From the NCBI GenBank assembly GCA_023429135.1, contig JAEYWD010000124.1, positions 214,795 through 278,794 of the forward strand: 64,000 nucleotides of DNA, read 5' to 3'. The translations under genes were made by a program, and so were the position numbers. The stretch comes from Bacteroidota bacterium (lineage in GTDB: Bacteria > Bacteroidota > Bacteroidia > Bacteroidales > JAAUTT01). Under the pieces are notes generated by a model. It was given only the letters and a program-made list of their open reading frames with translations. It did not search any database and had not been told where the DNA came from. Positions 43,666-52,873 of the stretch are shown piece by piece (positions within the stretch are counted from its first letter, which is position 1; each line of letters starts with the position of its first letter).

Positions 43666-46600
43666 ATGGAAATATCGGCATTGAGAAATTTGTATTCCAA
43701 TCATTCCAATGCGTTGGATTTTGTGGAGTATTACAATTCCAGTGACCGTGTTGTGCACATTAAGGGAACAAATGGTTCGTCGTTGCCGCTTTTTTGTGCC
43801 GCCGTTGTTCAAAAACTTAAAGCTTTAAATTTATTTGTTATTCCCGATAAGGAAGAAGCGGCCTATCTTTATAACGACCTTGCCAATGTGCTCGACGAAG
43901 GGCAGATTCTTTTTTTCCCATCTTCTTACAAGAAGAGCATTGCCCACCAGGAAACCGATGAAGCTGGCATAATTCTTCGTACAAGGGCTCTCAACAGGCT
44001 AAAGGAGCTGGGAAATATGCAGCAATCGCTTCTCGTGGTTACCTATCCCGAAGCCGTAATGGAAAAGGTGACCTCAGCCGAAAACCTCGACAAAAACACG
44101 CTCGAACTCAGGGTAGGCGAAAGAATTTCCATTGGTTTTATCCGCGAGGTGCTTTACGAATATAAGTTCGAGGAAACCGAGTTTGTCTACGAACCTGGAC
44201 AGTTCTCGGTTCGCGGAAGCATTGTCGATATATTCTCCTTTTCGAATAACCTGCCTTACCGCATCGATTTTTTTGGCGAAGAAGTCGAGTCCATCCGTAC
44301 TTTTGAGGTCGACAGCCAGTTATCGAAAGAAAAGCTCGACCGCATCAATATCATACCCAATATTGGTTTTATGGTTTCGGGAGGCAACAGTATCAACCTG
44401 TTGGAATTACTGCCCGATAAGAGCCTTGTCTGGTCGAAAGATCTGCCGATCATAAGGGCCGATCTCGAAAAAGCATATTATGCCATTCCCGGCAAGGTAG
44501 CTACCTCTCACGAAGGCGAAAAGATTGAGAAGGAAAGCATTATCAGTCACCCTGAGGAACTTCAGGAGCTGGCCAAACGTTTTTTCAGGGTTGAATTCGG
44601 GCAGAGTTTTGCCTTTGAACCTGGCAAAACCCTTTCGTTCAAAACCATTCCTCAGCCACAGTTCAAAAAGAATTTTGAGATGCTGGCCGAAAACCTAAAG
44701 GAAAATTCGGGCAGGGGTTTCAAAAACTACATTCTAAGTGATAATCCGCGGCAAATACAGCGGTTAAAAGATATTTTCGCCAGCATTTCGGACGAGGTAA
44801 TATTCGATCCGATTACAACCTCGATCCACGAAGGGTTTATCGACAACGACCTGAAAGTGTGTTTGTATACTGATCATCAGATTTTTGAACGATATCACAA
44901 ATACAACATCCGCCATAATTTTTCGAAGAGCGACAGCATCACCATTAACGAGCTTCGGGGCTTGAATCCGGGCGATTATGTGGTACACATCGATCATGGC
45001 ATCGGCATTTTTGGAGGCTTGCAGAAGATTGAAGAACACGGCAAGCTCCAGGAAAAGATAACCCTGATTTATAAAGATAATGACGTGCTTTTTGTGAATA
45101 TTCACAACCTTCATAAAATCTCCAAATATAAAGGTAAGGAGGGCGAAGCTCCCAAGATATACAAGCTTGGCACCCCGGCATGGCAAAACCTGAAGCAGAG
45201 CACTAAAAAAAAAGTGAAGGACATAGCCCGTGAGCTAATTAACCTTTACGCAAAACGCAAAGCCGAAGAGGGTTTCAGGTTCTCGCCCGACACCTACATG
45301 CAGGAAGAACTCGAAGCCTCTTTTATATACGAAGACACACCCGACCAGGAAAAAGCCACCCGGTCAGTTAAAACCGGCATGGAAGCTCCATACCCGATGG
45401 ATCATCTGGTGTGCGGCGATGTTGGTTTTGGAAAAACCGAGATTGCCATCCGTGCGGCTTTCAAAGCCGTGGCCGATAACAAACAGGTGGCAGTGCTCGT
45501 TCCTACAACCATTCTGGCGCTGCAGCATCATAATACTTTTAGGGACAGGCTTGAAAAATTTCCCTGCAAGGTTGAATATATCAGCCGTTTGAAGGCTGCC
45601 AAAGAGCAGAAGGATGTGCTTCAGAAACTCGAAAAGGGCGAAATCGACATTATTATTGGCACGCACAAACTTGTTGGCAAGGAAGTAAAATTCAAAGACC
45701 TTGGTCTTTTAATTGTCGACGAGGAACAGAAATTTGGCGTTACAGTAAAAGAAAAATTGAAACAACTGAAAGTAAACGTTGATACGCTTACTTTAACAGC
45801 TACGCCCATACCCCGGACGCTGCAATTCTCGCTGATGGGAGCCAGGGATCTGTCCATTATAAATACACCACCGCCCAACAGGCACCCCATTCATACTGAG
45901 TTGCATGTTTTCAACTCCGAAACCATTAAGGAGGCAATCGATTACGAGATTTCCCGTGGGGGGCAGGTTTTTTTCATCCACAACCGTGTGGATACCCTTA
46001 TTGAAATTGAAACCCTGATAAACAAGGTGTGTAAAGGCGTTAAAACCATTTTTGCTCATGGGCAGATGGAAGGTGAAAAGCTCGAGAAGATCATGCTCGA
46101 TTTTATCAACGGCGATTACGACGTGCTTATTTCGACCACCATTGTGGAGTCGGGGCTCGACATTCCCAATGCCAATACCATTATCATCAATAACGCTCAC
46201 ATGTTCGGACTGAGCGACCTGCACCAGCTCCGCGGGCGTGTTGGCCGTTCCAATAAAAAGGCCTTTTGTTATCTGCTGGCCCCGCCGGTACAGGCGTTAA
46301 CTCCCGAAGCCCGCCGCAGGTTAAAGGCTATTGAGGACTTTTCCGATCTGGGCAGTGGCTTCAATATTGCCATGCAGGATCTTGATATACGCGGCGCCGG
46401 CGATTTGCTGGGAGCGGAGCAGAGTGGATTTATCTCCGACATTGGCTACGAAACTTATCAGCGCATTTTGGCCGAAGCTATGCTCGAACTGCGGGAGAAC
46501 GAGTTTAAGGACCTGTATTCGCAGGAAGACGAAGTTGCCAAACAGCAGGAAAGTGTTGTTTATGTAAACGATTGTCAGATCGATACTGATCTGGAGTTGT

Positions 46601-47013
46601 TATTTCCCGATTCGTATATCAGAAACATAACCGAACGCATGCGACTTTACCGCGAGCTCGACAATATAGACCAGGAGCTGAAACTCCGCGATTTCGAAAC
46701 ACAGGTTATCGACCGTTTCGGACCGTTGCCCAAAGCCTCCAAAGAACTCCTGGACGTAGTACGTTTACGCTGGAAAGCACAAAGCCTGGGAATTGAAAAG
46801 ATCATCCTCAAGAGCGAGAAAATGCTCACCTATTTTATATCCAACCAGGAATCACCATTTTATCAGTCGCCCATCTTCGACAAGCTTATTCATCACGTGC
46901 AAAAAAATCCAAAGATCTTCCAGATGAAGGAAGCCAAAGACAAACTCTCGATGGTAGTTGAAAATGTGAAAACAGTTAAGCAGGCGATAGACACTTTAGC
47001 TGTACTGGAGTAG
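43666..47013 (+). CDS. mfd: Transcription-repair coupling factor Mfd
   Basis: This 1115-residue protein is close to the usual Mfd length. The N-terminal UvrB-like region (FFPSSYKKS, VYEPGQFSVRGSIVDIFSFSN) is followed by the RNA-polymerase-interacting CarD-like domain around residues 430-500 (LNPGDYVVHIDHGIGIFGGL). The translocase motor follows: Walker A near GDVGFGKTEIA, motif II as VDEEQKFG, motif III LTATPIPRTLQ, and LRGRVGRSNKKAFCYLL. The C-terminal TRCF domain closes it. Mfd removes RNA polymerase stalled at DNA lesions and recruits UvrA. It is a core single-copy gene and confirms that this is chromosomal DNA. Confidence 0.98.
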   Translation: MEISALRNLYSNHSNALDFVEYYNSSDRVVHIKGTNGSSLPLFCAAVVQKLKALNLFVIPDKEEAAYLYNDLANVLDEGQILFFPSSYKKSIAHQETDEAGIILRTRALNRLKELGNMQQSLLVVTYPEAVMEKVTSAENLDKNTLELRVGERISIGFIREVLYEYKFEETEFVYEPGQFSVRGSIVDIFSFSNNLPYRIDFFGEEVESIRTFEVDSQLSKEKLDRINIIPNIGFMVSGGNSINLLELLPDKSLVWSKDLPIIRADLEKAYYAIPGKVATSHEGEKIEKESIISHPEELQELAKRFFRVEFGQSFAFEPGKTLSFKTIPQPQFKKNFEMLAENLKENSGRGFKNYILSDNPRQIQRLKDIFASISDEVIFDPITTSIHEGFIDNDLKVCLYTDHQIFERYHKYNIRHNFSKSDSITINELRGLNPGDYVVHIDHGIGIFGGLQKIEEHGKLQEKITLIYKDNDVLFVNIHNLHKISKYKGKEGEAPKIYKLGTPAWQNLKQSTKKKVKDIARELINLYAKRKAEEGFRFSPDTYMQEELEASFIYEDTPDQEKATRSVKTGMEAPYPMDHLVCGDVGFGKTEIAIRAAFKAVADNKQVAVLVPTTILALQHHNTFRDRLEKFPCKVEYISRLKAAKEQKDVLQKLEKGEIDIIIGTHKLVGKEVKFKDLGLLIVDEEQKFGVTVKEKLKQLKVNVDTLTLTATPIPRTLQFSLMGARDLSIINTPPPNRHPIHTELHVFNSETIKEAIDYEISRGGQVFFIHNRVDTLIEIETLINKVCKGVKTIFAHGQMEGEKLEKIMLDFINGDYDVLISTTIVESGLDIPNANTIIINNAHMFGLSDLHQLRGRVGRSNKKAFCYLLAPPVQALTPEARRRLKAIEDFSDLGSGFNIAMQDLDIRGAGDLLGAEQSGFISDIGYETYQRILAEAMLELRENEFKDLYSQEDEVAKQQESVVYVNDCQIDTDLELLFPDSYIRNITERMRLYRELDNIDQELKLRDFETQVIDRFGPLPKASKELLDVVRLRWKAQSLGIEKIILKSEKMLTYFISNQESPFYQSPIFDKLIHHVQKNPKIFQMKEAKDKLSMVVENVKTVKQAIDTLAVLE

Positions 47014-47208
47014 GAGTGAGGGTAACCAATTTCTGAAGTTGGTTATCATTCATAAATCTCGCAAAGATTTCTTCGTTTTGGTCGATTCTTTCTGCAAATA
47101 AATCCTGAAGCCGGGTCCAGGACTAATTACAATCTCATATATGAACTTCTTTTTAAAAATGTTGTGGCTTTAGCGATTAGTGCACTATTTGGGCGTAAGC
47201 CGAAGTCT

Positions 47209-47316
47209 TTACTTTCTTTCCTTAGTCGAAACCAGCAATTCTCTAATATCCACACCCAAAATCATTGCAATTTTTTGAGGTCTTTCAAATGAGCCTCTGA
47301 TTTTATGATCAACTTT
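47209..47316 (-). pseudogene. Remnant of an XRE-type helix-turn-helix protein (C-terminal part)
   Basis: On the minus strand, 35 codons to a stop encode a segment containing RPQKIAMILGVDIRELLVST and a basic end. This resembles the last helices of Cro/CI-type DNA-binding domains, where a final xIAxxLGVxIxELL pattern is typical. A stop codon directly upstream in frame removes the rest of the domain, and no start codon fits. It is probably the relic of a regulator gene. Confidence 0.4.
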
Positions 47317-47325
47317 TTAAAGTAT

Positions 47326-47396
47326 GTGTTCGATAACACTTAGTTTTATCTAGTAGTTATTATAAATCCATAATATATTTGTGTGTACGTTAACAC
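47326..47396. promoter_or_regulatory. Two LacI-type operator candidates and -7 box before the GH109-type gene
   Basis: GTGTTCGATAACAC (47326-47339) and GTGTACGTTAACAC (47383-47396) agree at 12 of 14 positions and are imperfect palindromes with CG near the centre, as in LacI-family operators. Centres are 57 bases apart. TATATTTG (47374-47381), an exact -7 consensus, ends just before the second site, so that site would cover the transcription start. A LacI-family gene lies directly downstream of the GH109-type gene. Confidence 0.65.
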
Positions 47397-47422
47397 TTTT
47401 ATGCACTACTTATAAAAATGTC

Positions 47423-48862
47423 ATGAGCACAAATCGCAGAAATTTTATTAAAAGTACTACTTTGGGCGCTGGACTGTTTTTCAGCAGTATTCCGGGCATT
47501 TCGAATAACTCTGGTTTTGATGGAGAAAATTTCAGTAAGAAATTCTCAAACCGACCTCAGAAATTTAACATGTGTGGTTACGGAGCACCCAAGATTGAAA
47601 CTGTAAGAATCGGATTCATTGGGTTAGGAATGAGAGGTTCTGGCGCGCCAAGACGTATGGTGCATATTGAAGGAATTGAAATCAAAGCTTTATGTGATAT
47701 ACAGGAAGAGAAGGTGAAAAGTACTCAAAAGTTTCTTCAGGAGTACGGACTACCGCAAGCGACTGAATTTTATGGTAAAGAGGATTCCTGGAAAAAACTT
47801 TGCGAACGAACAGATATTGACTTAGTTTACATTTGCACCCCGTGGCATTTGCATACTCCTATGGCAGTCTATGCCATGAACCAGGGTAAACATGTGGCAG
47901 TTGAAGTGCCTGCCGCAAAAACAATGGAAGAGTGCTGGGAATTAGTGGAAACTTCGGAAAATACCCGAAAGCATTGTATGATGCTTGAAAACTGCTGTTA
48001 TGACTTCTTTGAACTTCTTACATTGAATATGACCCGCCAAGGCCTTTTTGGAGAAATAGTACACGCTGAAGGAGCATACATCCACAATCTTGTTGACTTA
48101 AATTTTAGTAAGCAGGGATATTACGATATGTGGCGGCTTAAAGAAAACTACCGGAATGGAAACCTTTACCCCACTCATGGATTAGGTCCCATTTGCCAGG
48201 TTCTTAATATTAACAGAGGTGATAAAATGGAATATCTTACTTCAATGTCCACCTTTGATTTTCAAATGGAAGCCAAAGCAAAGGAACTTGCTAATTCAGA
48301 TTCTTTCTATTCCGAATTCGCGAACAAGAAATTCCGGGGCAATATGAACACAACCCTTATCCGTACCATTAACGGCAAGAGTATATTGGTACAGCACGAT
48401 GTTACCTCGCTTCGGCCATATTCCAGAATACACCTTTTAAGCGGAACCAAAGGGATGGCGCAGAAATGGCCTGACCCTGCACGTATTTCTTTTGGTGAGG
48501 ACTGGATATCGTCGGAAGAAATGAAGAAGCTGGAAGACCAACACACACCTGAGATTGTTACAAGAATTGGAGAGATGGCCAAAAAAGTTGGTGGCCATGG
48601 AGGGATGGATTTTATGATGGACTGGCGTTTAATCGACTGTCTTCGCAATGGTCTGCCCTTGGATCAGGACGTATACGATGCAGCTCTCTGGAGCGCAATT
48701 GCTCCACTGAGCGAAATGTCTGTCAGGAAAAGATCAGGTTCAATTGATGTTGCAGACTTTACACGAGGTTACTGGAAAACAAACAAACCTGTTTCTCTTA
48801 GCCTTGAAGGCGGAGGTAATACTGGAGTAATCAGCGGAAAGGCTAACAGGCAGCCATTATAG
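47423..48862 (+). CDS. GH109-type NAD-dependent glycosidase / Gfo-Idh-MocA protein
   Basis: The ATG at 47423 is chosen because it starts a twin-arginine-type leader (TNRRNFIKSTTLGAGLFFS). An upstream start at 47381 would bury it. The protein is 479 residues. The Rossmann half has GFIGLGMRGSGAP, and the catalytic region has YICTPWHLHTPM and GKHVAVEVPAA. MMLENCCYDFFELLTLNM together with AEGAYIHNL is the pattern of GH109 enzymes, which hydrolyse alpha-N-acetylgalactosaminides through NAD-assisted oxidation and elimination. Tat export fits a protein folded with bound NAD. The exact sugar specificity is not certain, as the family is broader than its tested members. Confidence 0.85.
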   Translation: MSTNRRNFIKSTTLGAGLFFSSIPGISNNSGFDGENFSKKFSNRPQKFNMCGYGAPKIETVRIGFIGLGMRGSGAPRRMVHIEGIEIKALCDIQEEKVKSTQKFLQEYGLPQATEFYGKEDSWKKLCERTDIDLVYICTPWHLHTPMAVYAMNQGKHVAVEVPAAKTMEECWELVETSENTRKHCMMLENCCYDFFELLTLNMTRQGLFGEIVHAEGAYIHNLVDLNFSKQGYYDMWRLKENYRNGNLYPTHGLGPICQVLNINRGDKMEYLTSMSTFDFQMEAKAKELANSDSFYSEFANKKFRGNMNTTLIRTINGKSILVQHDVTSLRPYSRIHLLSGTKGMAQKWPDPARISFGEDWISSEEMKKLEDQHTPEIVTRIGEMAKKVGGHGGMDFMMDWRLIDCLRNGLPLDQDVYDAALWSAIAPLSEMSVRKRSGSIDVADFTRGYWKTNKPVSLSLEGGGNTGVISGKANRQPL

Positions 48863-48930
48863 AACAGAAGCAAAGGCCGGATTGAATACTGTACAGAAAT
48901 TGTTATTTAGTGCATTTTGTTGATTAAATG

Positions 48931-48938
48931 TATTTTTG
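48931..48938 (+). promoter_or_regulatory. Candidate -7 box for the LacI-family gene
   Basis: TATTTTTG matches TAnnTTTG and ends 25 bases before the LacI-family start codon. No matching -33 element is seen at normal spacing. Confidence 0.35.
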
Positions 48939-48963
48939 ATGGTTGTTTCTTAAAAACTATTTG

Positions 48964-50028
48964 ATGAGCTCAGACAAGATAAGAATAAAGGACATAGCTC
49001 TTAAAGCAAATATCTCGATAGGTACGGTAGACAGGGTATTGCACAAAAGGGGGAAAGTAAAACCAGAGGTTGAAGCGAAGGTTTTGAAGATTCTTAAGGA
49101 GATGAATTATAAGCCTAATCTTATTGCCAGAGTGTTAAGCTCAAAAAAACTTTATAAGATTGTGGCTCTGATTCCTAATCCCGAGTACGATTTATACTGG
49201 ATGTATCCCAAAGAAGGATTAGATAAAGCTTATCTGGAATTAAAAGAATATGGGATCAGGCTTATTATTGAGATGTTTAATCCTAATTCGGTTGAATCTT
49301 TTCGGGAAAGAGCTTCTGAAGTATTGACTCATGCCCCTGATGGGATAATTGTTTCACCAATTTTTTATCGGGAAGTTTTACCTTTTTTTAAAAACTGGAA
49401 AGAAAATAGTATACCTTTTGTTCTCTTTAATACTCAAATACCGGAAATTTTCCCCCTATGCTATGTTGGACAAGATTCATATCAAAGTGGGTTATTGGCA
49501 GGCCGACTTGTGCATTATGGACAGAATGAGCCTTGTACGGTTTTAGTAGCACATTTCGATGAAGAACTTTTAAATGCAGCTCATTTAACAAAAAAAGAAA
49601 AGGGATTTAGAGACTATTTTACTCAACGAAAATTAGATGATTTTCACATTATCTGTGAAGAATTAAATAGTTCAGATTATTCGAAGTTTCTTCATCAGAT
49701 GGATAACTTAACAGAAATGCATCCTCATTTGAATTGTATTTTTGTTACCAATTCAAATGCCTATAAAATTGCATCCTATTTGAATGAGAGGCACATAAGT
49801 AAAATCAAAGTTATAGGATACGACCTTATTCCTAAAAATATTGCATATCTTAAGAAAGGGCTTATTAATTTCTTGATTAATCAAAATGCCAAGGGGCAGG
49901 GCTTTTGGAGTTTACAGCTTTTGACTCAGCACCTTGTTTTAAAGAAAGATATTCCGAATGTTAAGTACCTTCCGCTAGACGTAGTGACTAACGAAAATTT
50001 GAATTATTATATTGATGAAAGTGAATGA
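48964..50028 (+). CDS. LacI-family transcriptional regulator
   Basis: The ATG at 48964 gives 354 residues and places the DNA-binding domain at the N-terminus. An earlier non-ATG start is less likely. Residues ~5-60 are the LacI helix-turn-helix and hinge (IRIKDIALKANISIGTVDRV, then NYKPNLIARVLSS). The rest is a periplasmic-binding-like sensor domain with YVGQDSYQSGLLAGRLVHY, which forms part of the ligand cleft. It lies directly after the GH109-type gene, whose promoter carries two LacI-type operator candidates, so it probably senses the released sugar and controls that gene. Confidence 0.9.
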   Translation: MSSDKIRIKDIALKANISIGTVDRVLHKRGKVKPEVEAKVLKILKEMNYKPNLIARVLSSKKLYKIVALIPNPEYDLYWMYPKEGLDKAYLELKEYGIRLIIEMFNPNSVESFRERASEVLTHAPDGIIVSPIFYREVLPFFKNWKENSIPFVLFNTQIPEIFPLCYVGQDSYQSGLLAGRLVHYGQNEPCTVLVAHFDEELLNAAHLTKKEKGFRDYFTQRKLDDFHIICEELNSSDYSKFLHQMDNLTEMHPHLNCIFVTNSNAYKIASYLNERHISKIKVIGYDLIPKNIAYLKKGLINFLINQNAKGQGFWSLQLLTQHLVLKKDIPNVKYLPLDVVTNENLNYYIDESE

Positions 50029-50260
50029 TTATGAGTTGAATTTTTCGGATGGATTATGTTCAAAATTGAACTCCCGTACATCGAAACTCACTTTACTTTA
50101 AAAAATTAATGAAATTTTATTAAATAAATTAATTTTTCAAAACATTTGACAAACTCTTGTGTTTTACAGTTCATAGAAACTATAAAAAGCTACAAACGTT
50201 TATTCCATAAGTTCTCTTAAGGTCACTTGATTTTAGTATACATCATTACATTCGTGGCAA

Positions 50261-50863
50261 ATGATATATGAGGTTTTGAACTCTCTTAAGATTAAACTTA
50301 ATTCTTCATTATCCGAAGTCAGGAGAGGTACGGAACCTTTACTTATGCTTTCGAATCCATGGACAAATAATGACGCTAATAAAGGGGCATCATTTCTCAA
50401 TTCAATTTCACTGATCAATATTGAAGAAGAGAAACATTTTAAAACACAGGGACTGCAGATAACACAAACTCCCGAACAGAGAAAAAAAGGTCTTTATTCC
50501 AGTCTTGAACCCGACATTAAACTGAATTTATACATACTGATAAGTGCCTATAACAAAAACTACGACGACGCTTTGAAATTCATTTCCAGGGTGGTGAATT
50601 ACTTTCAGGAGAATAATGTTTTTGTTAGAAAGAACGACGGTTCGGATGACGATATGCCTGAGAATGTTGAAAAGATTGTGGTGGAATTGTATACTGCCTC
50701 GTTTGAGCAACAGAATCAGATATGGGCGTCGTTGAGTACCGGTTATATTCCTTCGGTTATTTATAAGGTGCGGATGATTATAATTGATACAGGTAGGAGC
50801 AGGGAAGAAAAATCGATTACCGAAAGAGTTTTCAATATCCGAAATGGTTTAGCAACACAGTAA
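50261..50863 (+). CDS. eCIS cap/terminator protein, DUF4255 (Pvc16/Afp16-like)
   Basis: This 200-residue protein matches DUF4255, the N-terminal domain of Afp16/Pvc16: MIYEVLNSLKIKLNSSL at the start, LNSISLINIEEEKHFKTQG, LNLYILISAYNKNYDDALKFIS in the core, then YTASFEQQNQIWASLSTGYIPSVIYKVRMI. In Afp/PVC particles this protein caps the distal end of sheath and tube and sets when assembly stops. Here it is the first gene of the operon, in front of the sheath, whereas in the Photorhabdus and Serratia operons it is at the far end. It is shorter than Afp16, as in other Bacteroidota relatives. Confidence 0.87.
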   Translation: MIYEVLNSLKIKLNSSLSEVRRGTEPLLMLSNPWTNNDANKGASFLNSISLINIEEEKHFKTQGLQITQTPEQRKKGLYSSLEPDIKLNLYILISAYNKNYDDALKFISRVVNYFQENNVFVRKNDGSDDDMPENVEKIVVELYTASFEQQNQIWASLSTGYIPSVIYKVRMIIIDTGRSREEKSITERVFNIRNGLATQ

Positions 50864-50940
50864 TTTTTCTTTACATACCCATGGCAGTTAGCTGCCTGAG
50901 TTCTTTCATTATTAACTATACAACTTCTAAAACCTTAAAT

Positions 50941-52395
50941 ATGGCAATGTACAAAACTCCCGGAGTATATGTTGAAGAAATTGCAACGTTACCTCCATCG
51001 GTGGCCGAAGTGGAAACAGCTATTCCTGTTTTTATCGGTTTTACTGAAAAAGGTCCCCGAAACGTTCCCCAAAGGATCAGCTCTCTGGTTGAATACCAAC
51101 TGTACTTTGGGAAGGCCCTGCCCGAAGTAAATTTCTCGGTTTCTATCCAAAAAGATAATACCATCAGTGTTTCGGTTGACAAAAATGCCCGCTCCAAATT
51201 CATCATGTTTTACGCCATGCAGTTGTATTTTGCCAATGGTGGCGGGCCATGCTATATTGTTTCGGTTGGCAATTTCGATGCTGCAACACCTGGAAACGAT
51301 GTATACAAAGCAGCGATGGATGCTGTTGCAAAAGAAGACGAACCTACCCTGCTGGTGTTCCCGGATGCACCTTATCTCATCCCCAATACATATAACAACC
51401 TGATTGTAGATGCGTTGGAACAATGCAGGGTATTGGGCGACAGGTTTGTTATTATCGACGTTTTAGCAAATGGAGACGAAACAAACATGCGAGCCGACTC
51501 TGAGGCTTTCAGGGCAATTCCGGTTTCGCCCGAACAGGCTAAATATGGAGCTGCTTACTATCCGAATGTCAGCACAGCAATTCCTTATATTTTTGACGAA
51601 GCAAAAATAAACGTAAATGTACCTGTGGAGCCCAAGCCCGCAGTTGCAGCCGCAGTTACAACTGTTGAACCAACCGAAGAAACCGGAAGGACTGACGAGC
51701 CAAGAACTACTCGCCGCGAAAGAGCTGCAGCTACCGAAAAACCAAATCTTATTCCTTTTAATTCTCTGAACAACGCACAGCAAAATTTGGTAAGACTGAA
51801 AATCCGCGACGAAGGTGTTGAACTCTATCCGTCAGCAGCAATTGCCGGCGTTTATGCCAGGGTCGACAGCAGCCGCGGTGTATGGAAAGCGCCTGCTAAC
51901 GAAGCTCTGAACTATGTCAAAGCTCCTCTTATTAAGATTACAGATGCCGAACAGATGGATCTGAATATTCATGAATCGGGGAAATCCATCAACGCAATCC
52001 GGGCTTTTACAGGAAAAGGTACAAAAATATGGGGTGCCAGAACATTGTCGGGAAACGATAATGAGTGGCGTTATGTTAATATCCGTCGCTTCTTCAACAT
52101 GGTGGAGGAATCAGTAAAAAAATCAACTTCCTGGGCAGTTTTTGAACCTAACGATATTAACACCTGGACAAAAGTGAGGGCCATGATTGAAAACTACCTT
52201 ATCCTGAAATGGAAGGACGGTGCTCTTGCCGGAGCCAAACCTGTGGAGGCCTTCTTCGTCAGGGTTGGACTGGGACAAACTATGTCAGCTCAGGACGTGC
52301 TCGAAGGCCGGATGATCGTTGAAATTGGTCTGGCCGTAGTTCGACCTGCAGAATTCATCATCCTTAAATTTTCCCATAAACTTCAGGTTTCTTAA
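50941..52395 (+). CDS. eCIS contractile sheath protein
   Basis: The start at 50941 is preferred because MAMYKTPGVYVEEIATLPPSV is the usual N-terminus of sheath proteins. An in-frame start at 50881 would add 20 unrelated residues. The 484-residue protein has PVFIGFTEKGP after the leader arm, LYFANGGGPCYIVSVGNF, the C-terminal domain with YVNIRRFFNMVEESVKKSTSWAVFEPND, and a final beta strand that links subunits. Residues ~228-272 are a Pro/Ala/Thr/Glu/Arg-rich insertion (for example AAAVTTVEPTEETGR) not expected in the fold core. Contraction of the sheath drives the tube through a target membrane. Only one sheath gene is present, unlike the three in Afp/PVC. Confidence 0.93.
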   Translation: MAMYKTPGVYVEEIATLPPSVAEVETAIPVFIGFTEKGPRNVPQRISSLVEYQLYFGKALPEVNFSVSIQKDNTISVSVDKNARSKFIMFYAMQLYFANGGGPCYIVSVGNFDAATPGNDVYKAAMDAVAKEDEPTLLVFPDAPYLIPNTYNNLIVDALEQCRVLGDRFVIIDVLANGDETNMRADSEAFRAIPVSPEQAKYGAAYYPNVSTAIPYIFDEAKINVNVPVEPKPAVAAAVTTVEPTEETGRTDEPRTTRRERAAATEKPNLIPFNSLNNAQQNLVRLKIRDEGVELYPSAAIAGVYARVDSSRGVWKAPANEALNYVKAPLIKITDAEQMDLNIHESGKSINAIRAFTGKGTKIWGARTLSGNDNEWRYVNIRRFFNMVEESVKKSTSWAVFEPNDINTWTKVRAMIENYLILKWKDGALAGAKPVEAFFVRVGLGQTMSAQDVLEGRMIVEIGLAVVRPAEFIILKFSHKLQVS

Positions 52396-52418
52396 CGTAA
52401 ACAAAAAATTCAACAATT

Positions 52419-52850
52419 ATGGCAGTCTATCCATTACCAGTGTTTCACTTCCGGGTTGAATGCGGAGGTATGAAAATAGGATTTTCAGAAGTTTCCGGCC
52501 TTACACAGGAATTACAGCTAATCGAATATCGCGAAGGTACCAGTCCCGACTATTCAACTATCAAAATGCCGGGACTTCATAAATACAACAACATTACTCT
52601 CAAGCGAGGTATTTCAAAGGGCGACAATGAGTTCTTCAACTGGCTCAACTCGGTAAAGTTAAATACCATTGAACGGCGCGATTTAACCATCAGCCTTCTA
52701 AATGAAAGTCACGAGCCTGTAATGGTATGGAAAGCTCACAATGCCTTCCCTGTGAAGGTTGAAGGCCCGGGTTTAAAATCGTCGGGCAACGAGGTGGCAA
52801 TCGAATCCATCGAAATTGCTCACGAGGGATTGGTATTGCAGAATGATTAG
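52419..52850 (+). CDS. eCIS inner tube protein 1 (gp19-like)
   Basis: This 143-residue protein matches the phage T4 gp19-like tube family: FHFRVECGGMKIGFSEVSGLTQELQLIEYREG at the start, LKRGISKGDNEFFNWLNSVK in the middle, and the last strand VAIESIEIAHEGL. Hexamers of this protein stack into the inner tube. It starts 23 bases after the sheath gene and is followed by a second tube paralogue, as in Afp1/Afp5 of the Afp system. Which of the two makes the bulk of the tube cannot be told from sequence, but the first is usually the abundant one. Confidence 0.92.
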   Translation: MAVYPLPVFHFRVECGGMKIGFSEVSGLTQELQLIEYREGTSPDYSTIKMPGLHKYNNITLKRGISKGDNEFFNWLNSVKLNTIERRDLTISLLNESHEPVMVWKAHNAFPVKVEGPGLKSSGNEVAIESIEIAHEGLVLQND

Positions 52851-52873
52851 GTTTAACCGAAAAGTTATATGTT

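Noticed and set aside
48943..48963. An upstream non-ATG start for the LacI-family gene
   Set aside because: It would add seven hydrophobic residues before the DNA-binding domain. The ATG at 48964 fits the family N-terminus better.
50058..50071. Palindrome GTTCAAAATTGAAC upstream of the eCIS operon as an operator
   Set aside because: It is a single short palindrome in very AT-rich DNA 190 bases from the first gene, with no matching second site or promoter.
50147..50254. A promoter for the eCIS operon (TTG plus TACATTCG)
   Set aside because: The -7 box has one mismatch, spacing is short and the predicted start would fall on the start codon; support is too weak to list.
50881..50940. A 20-residue N-terminal extension of the sheath
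   Set aside because: The extension has no sheath similarity and the usual sheath N-terminus begins at 50941.
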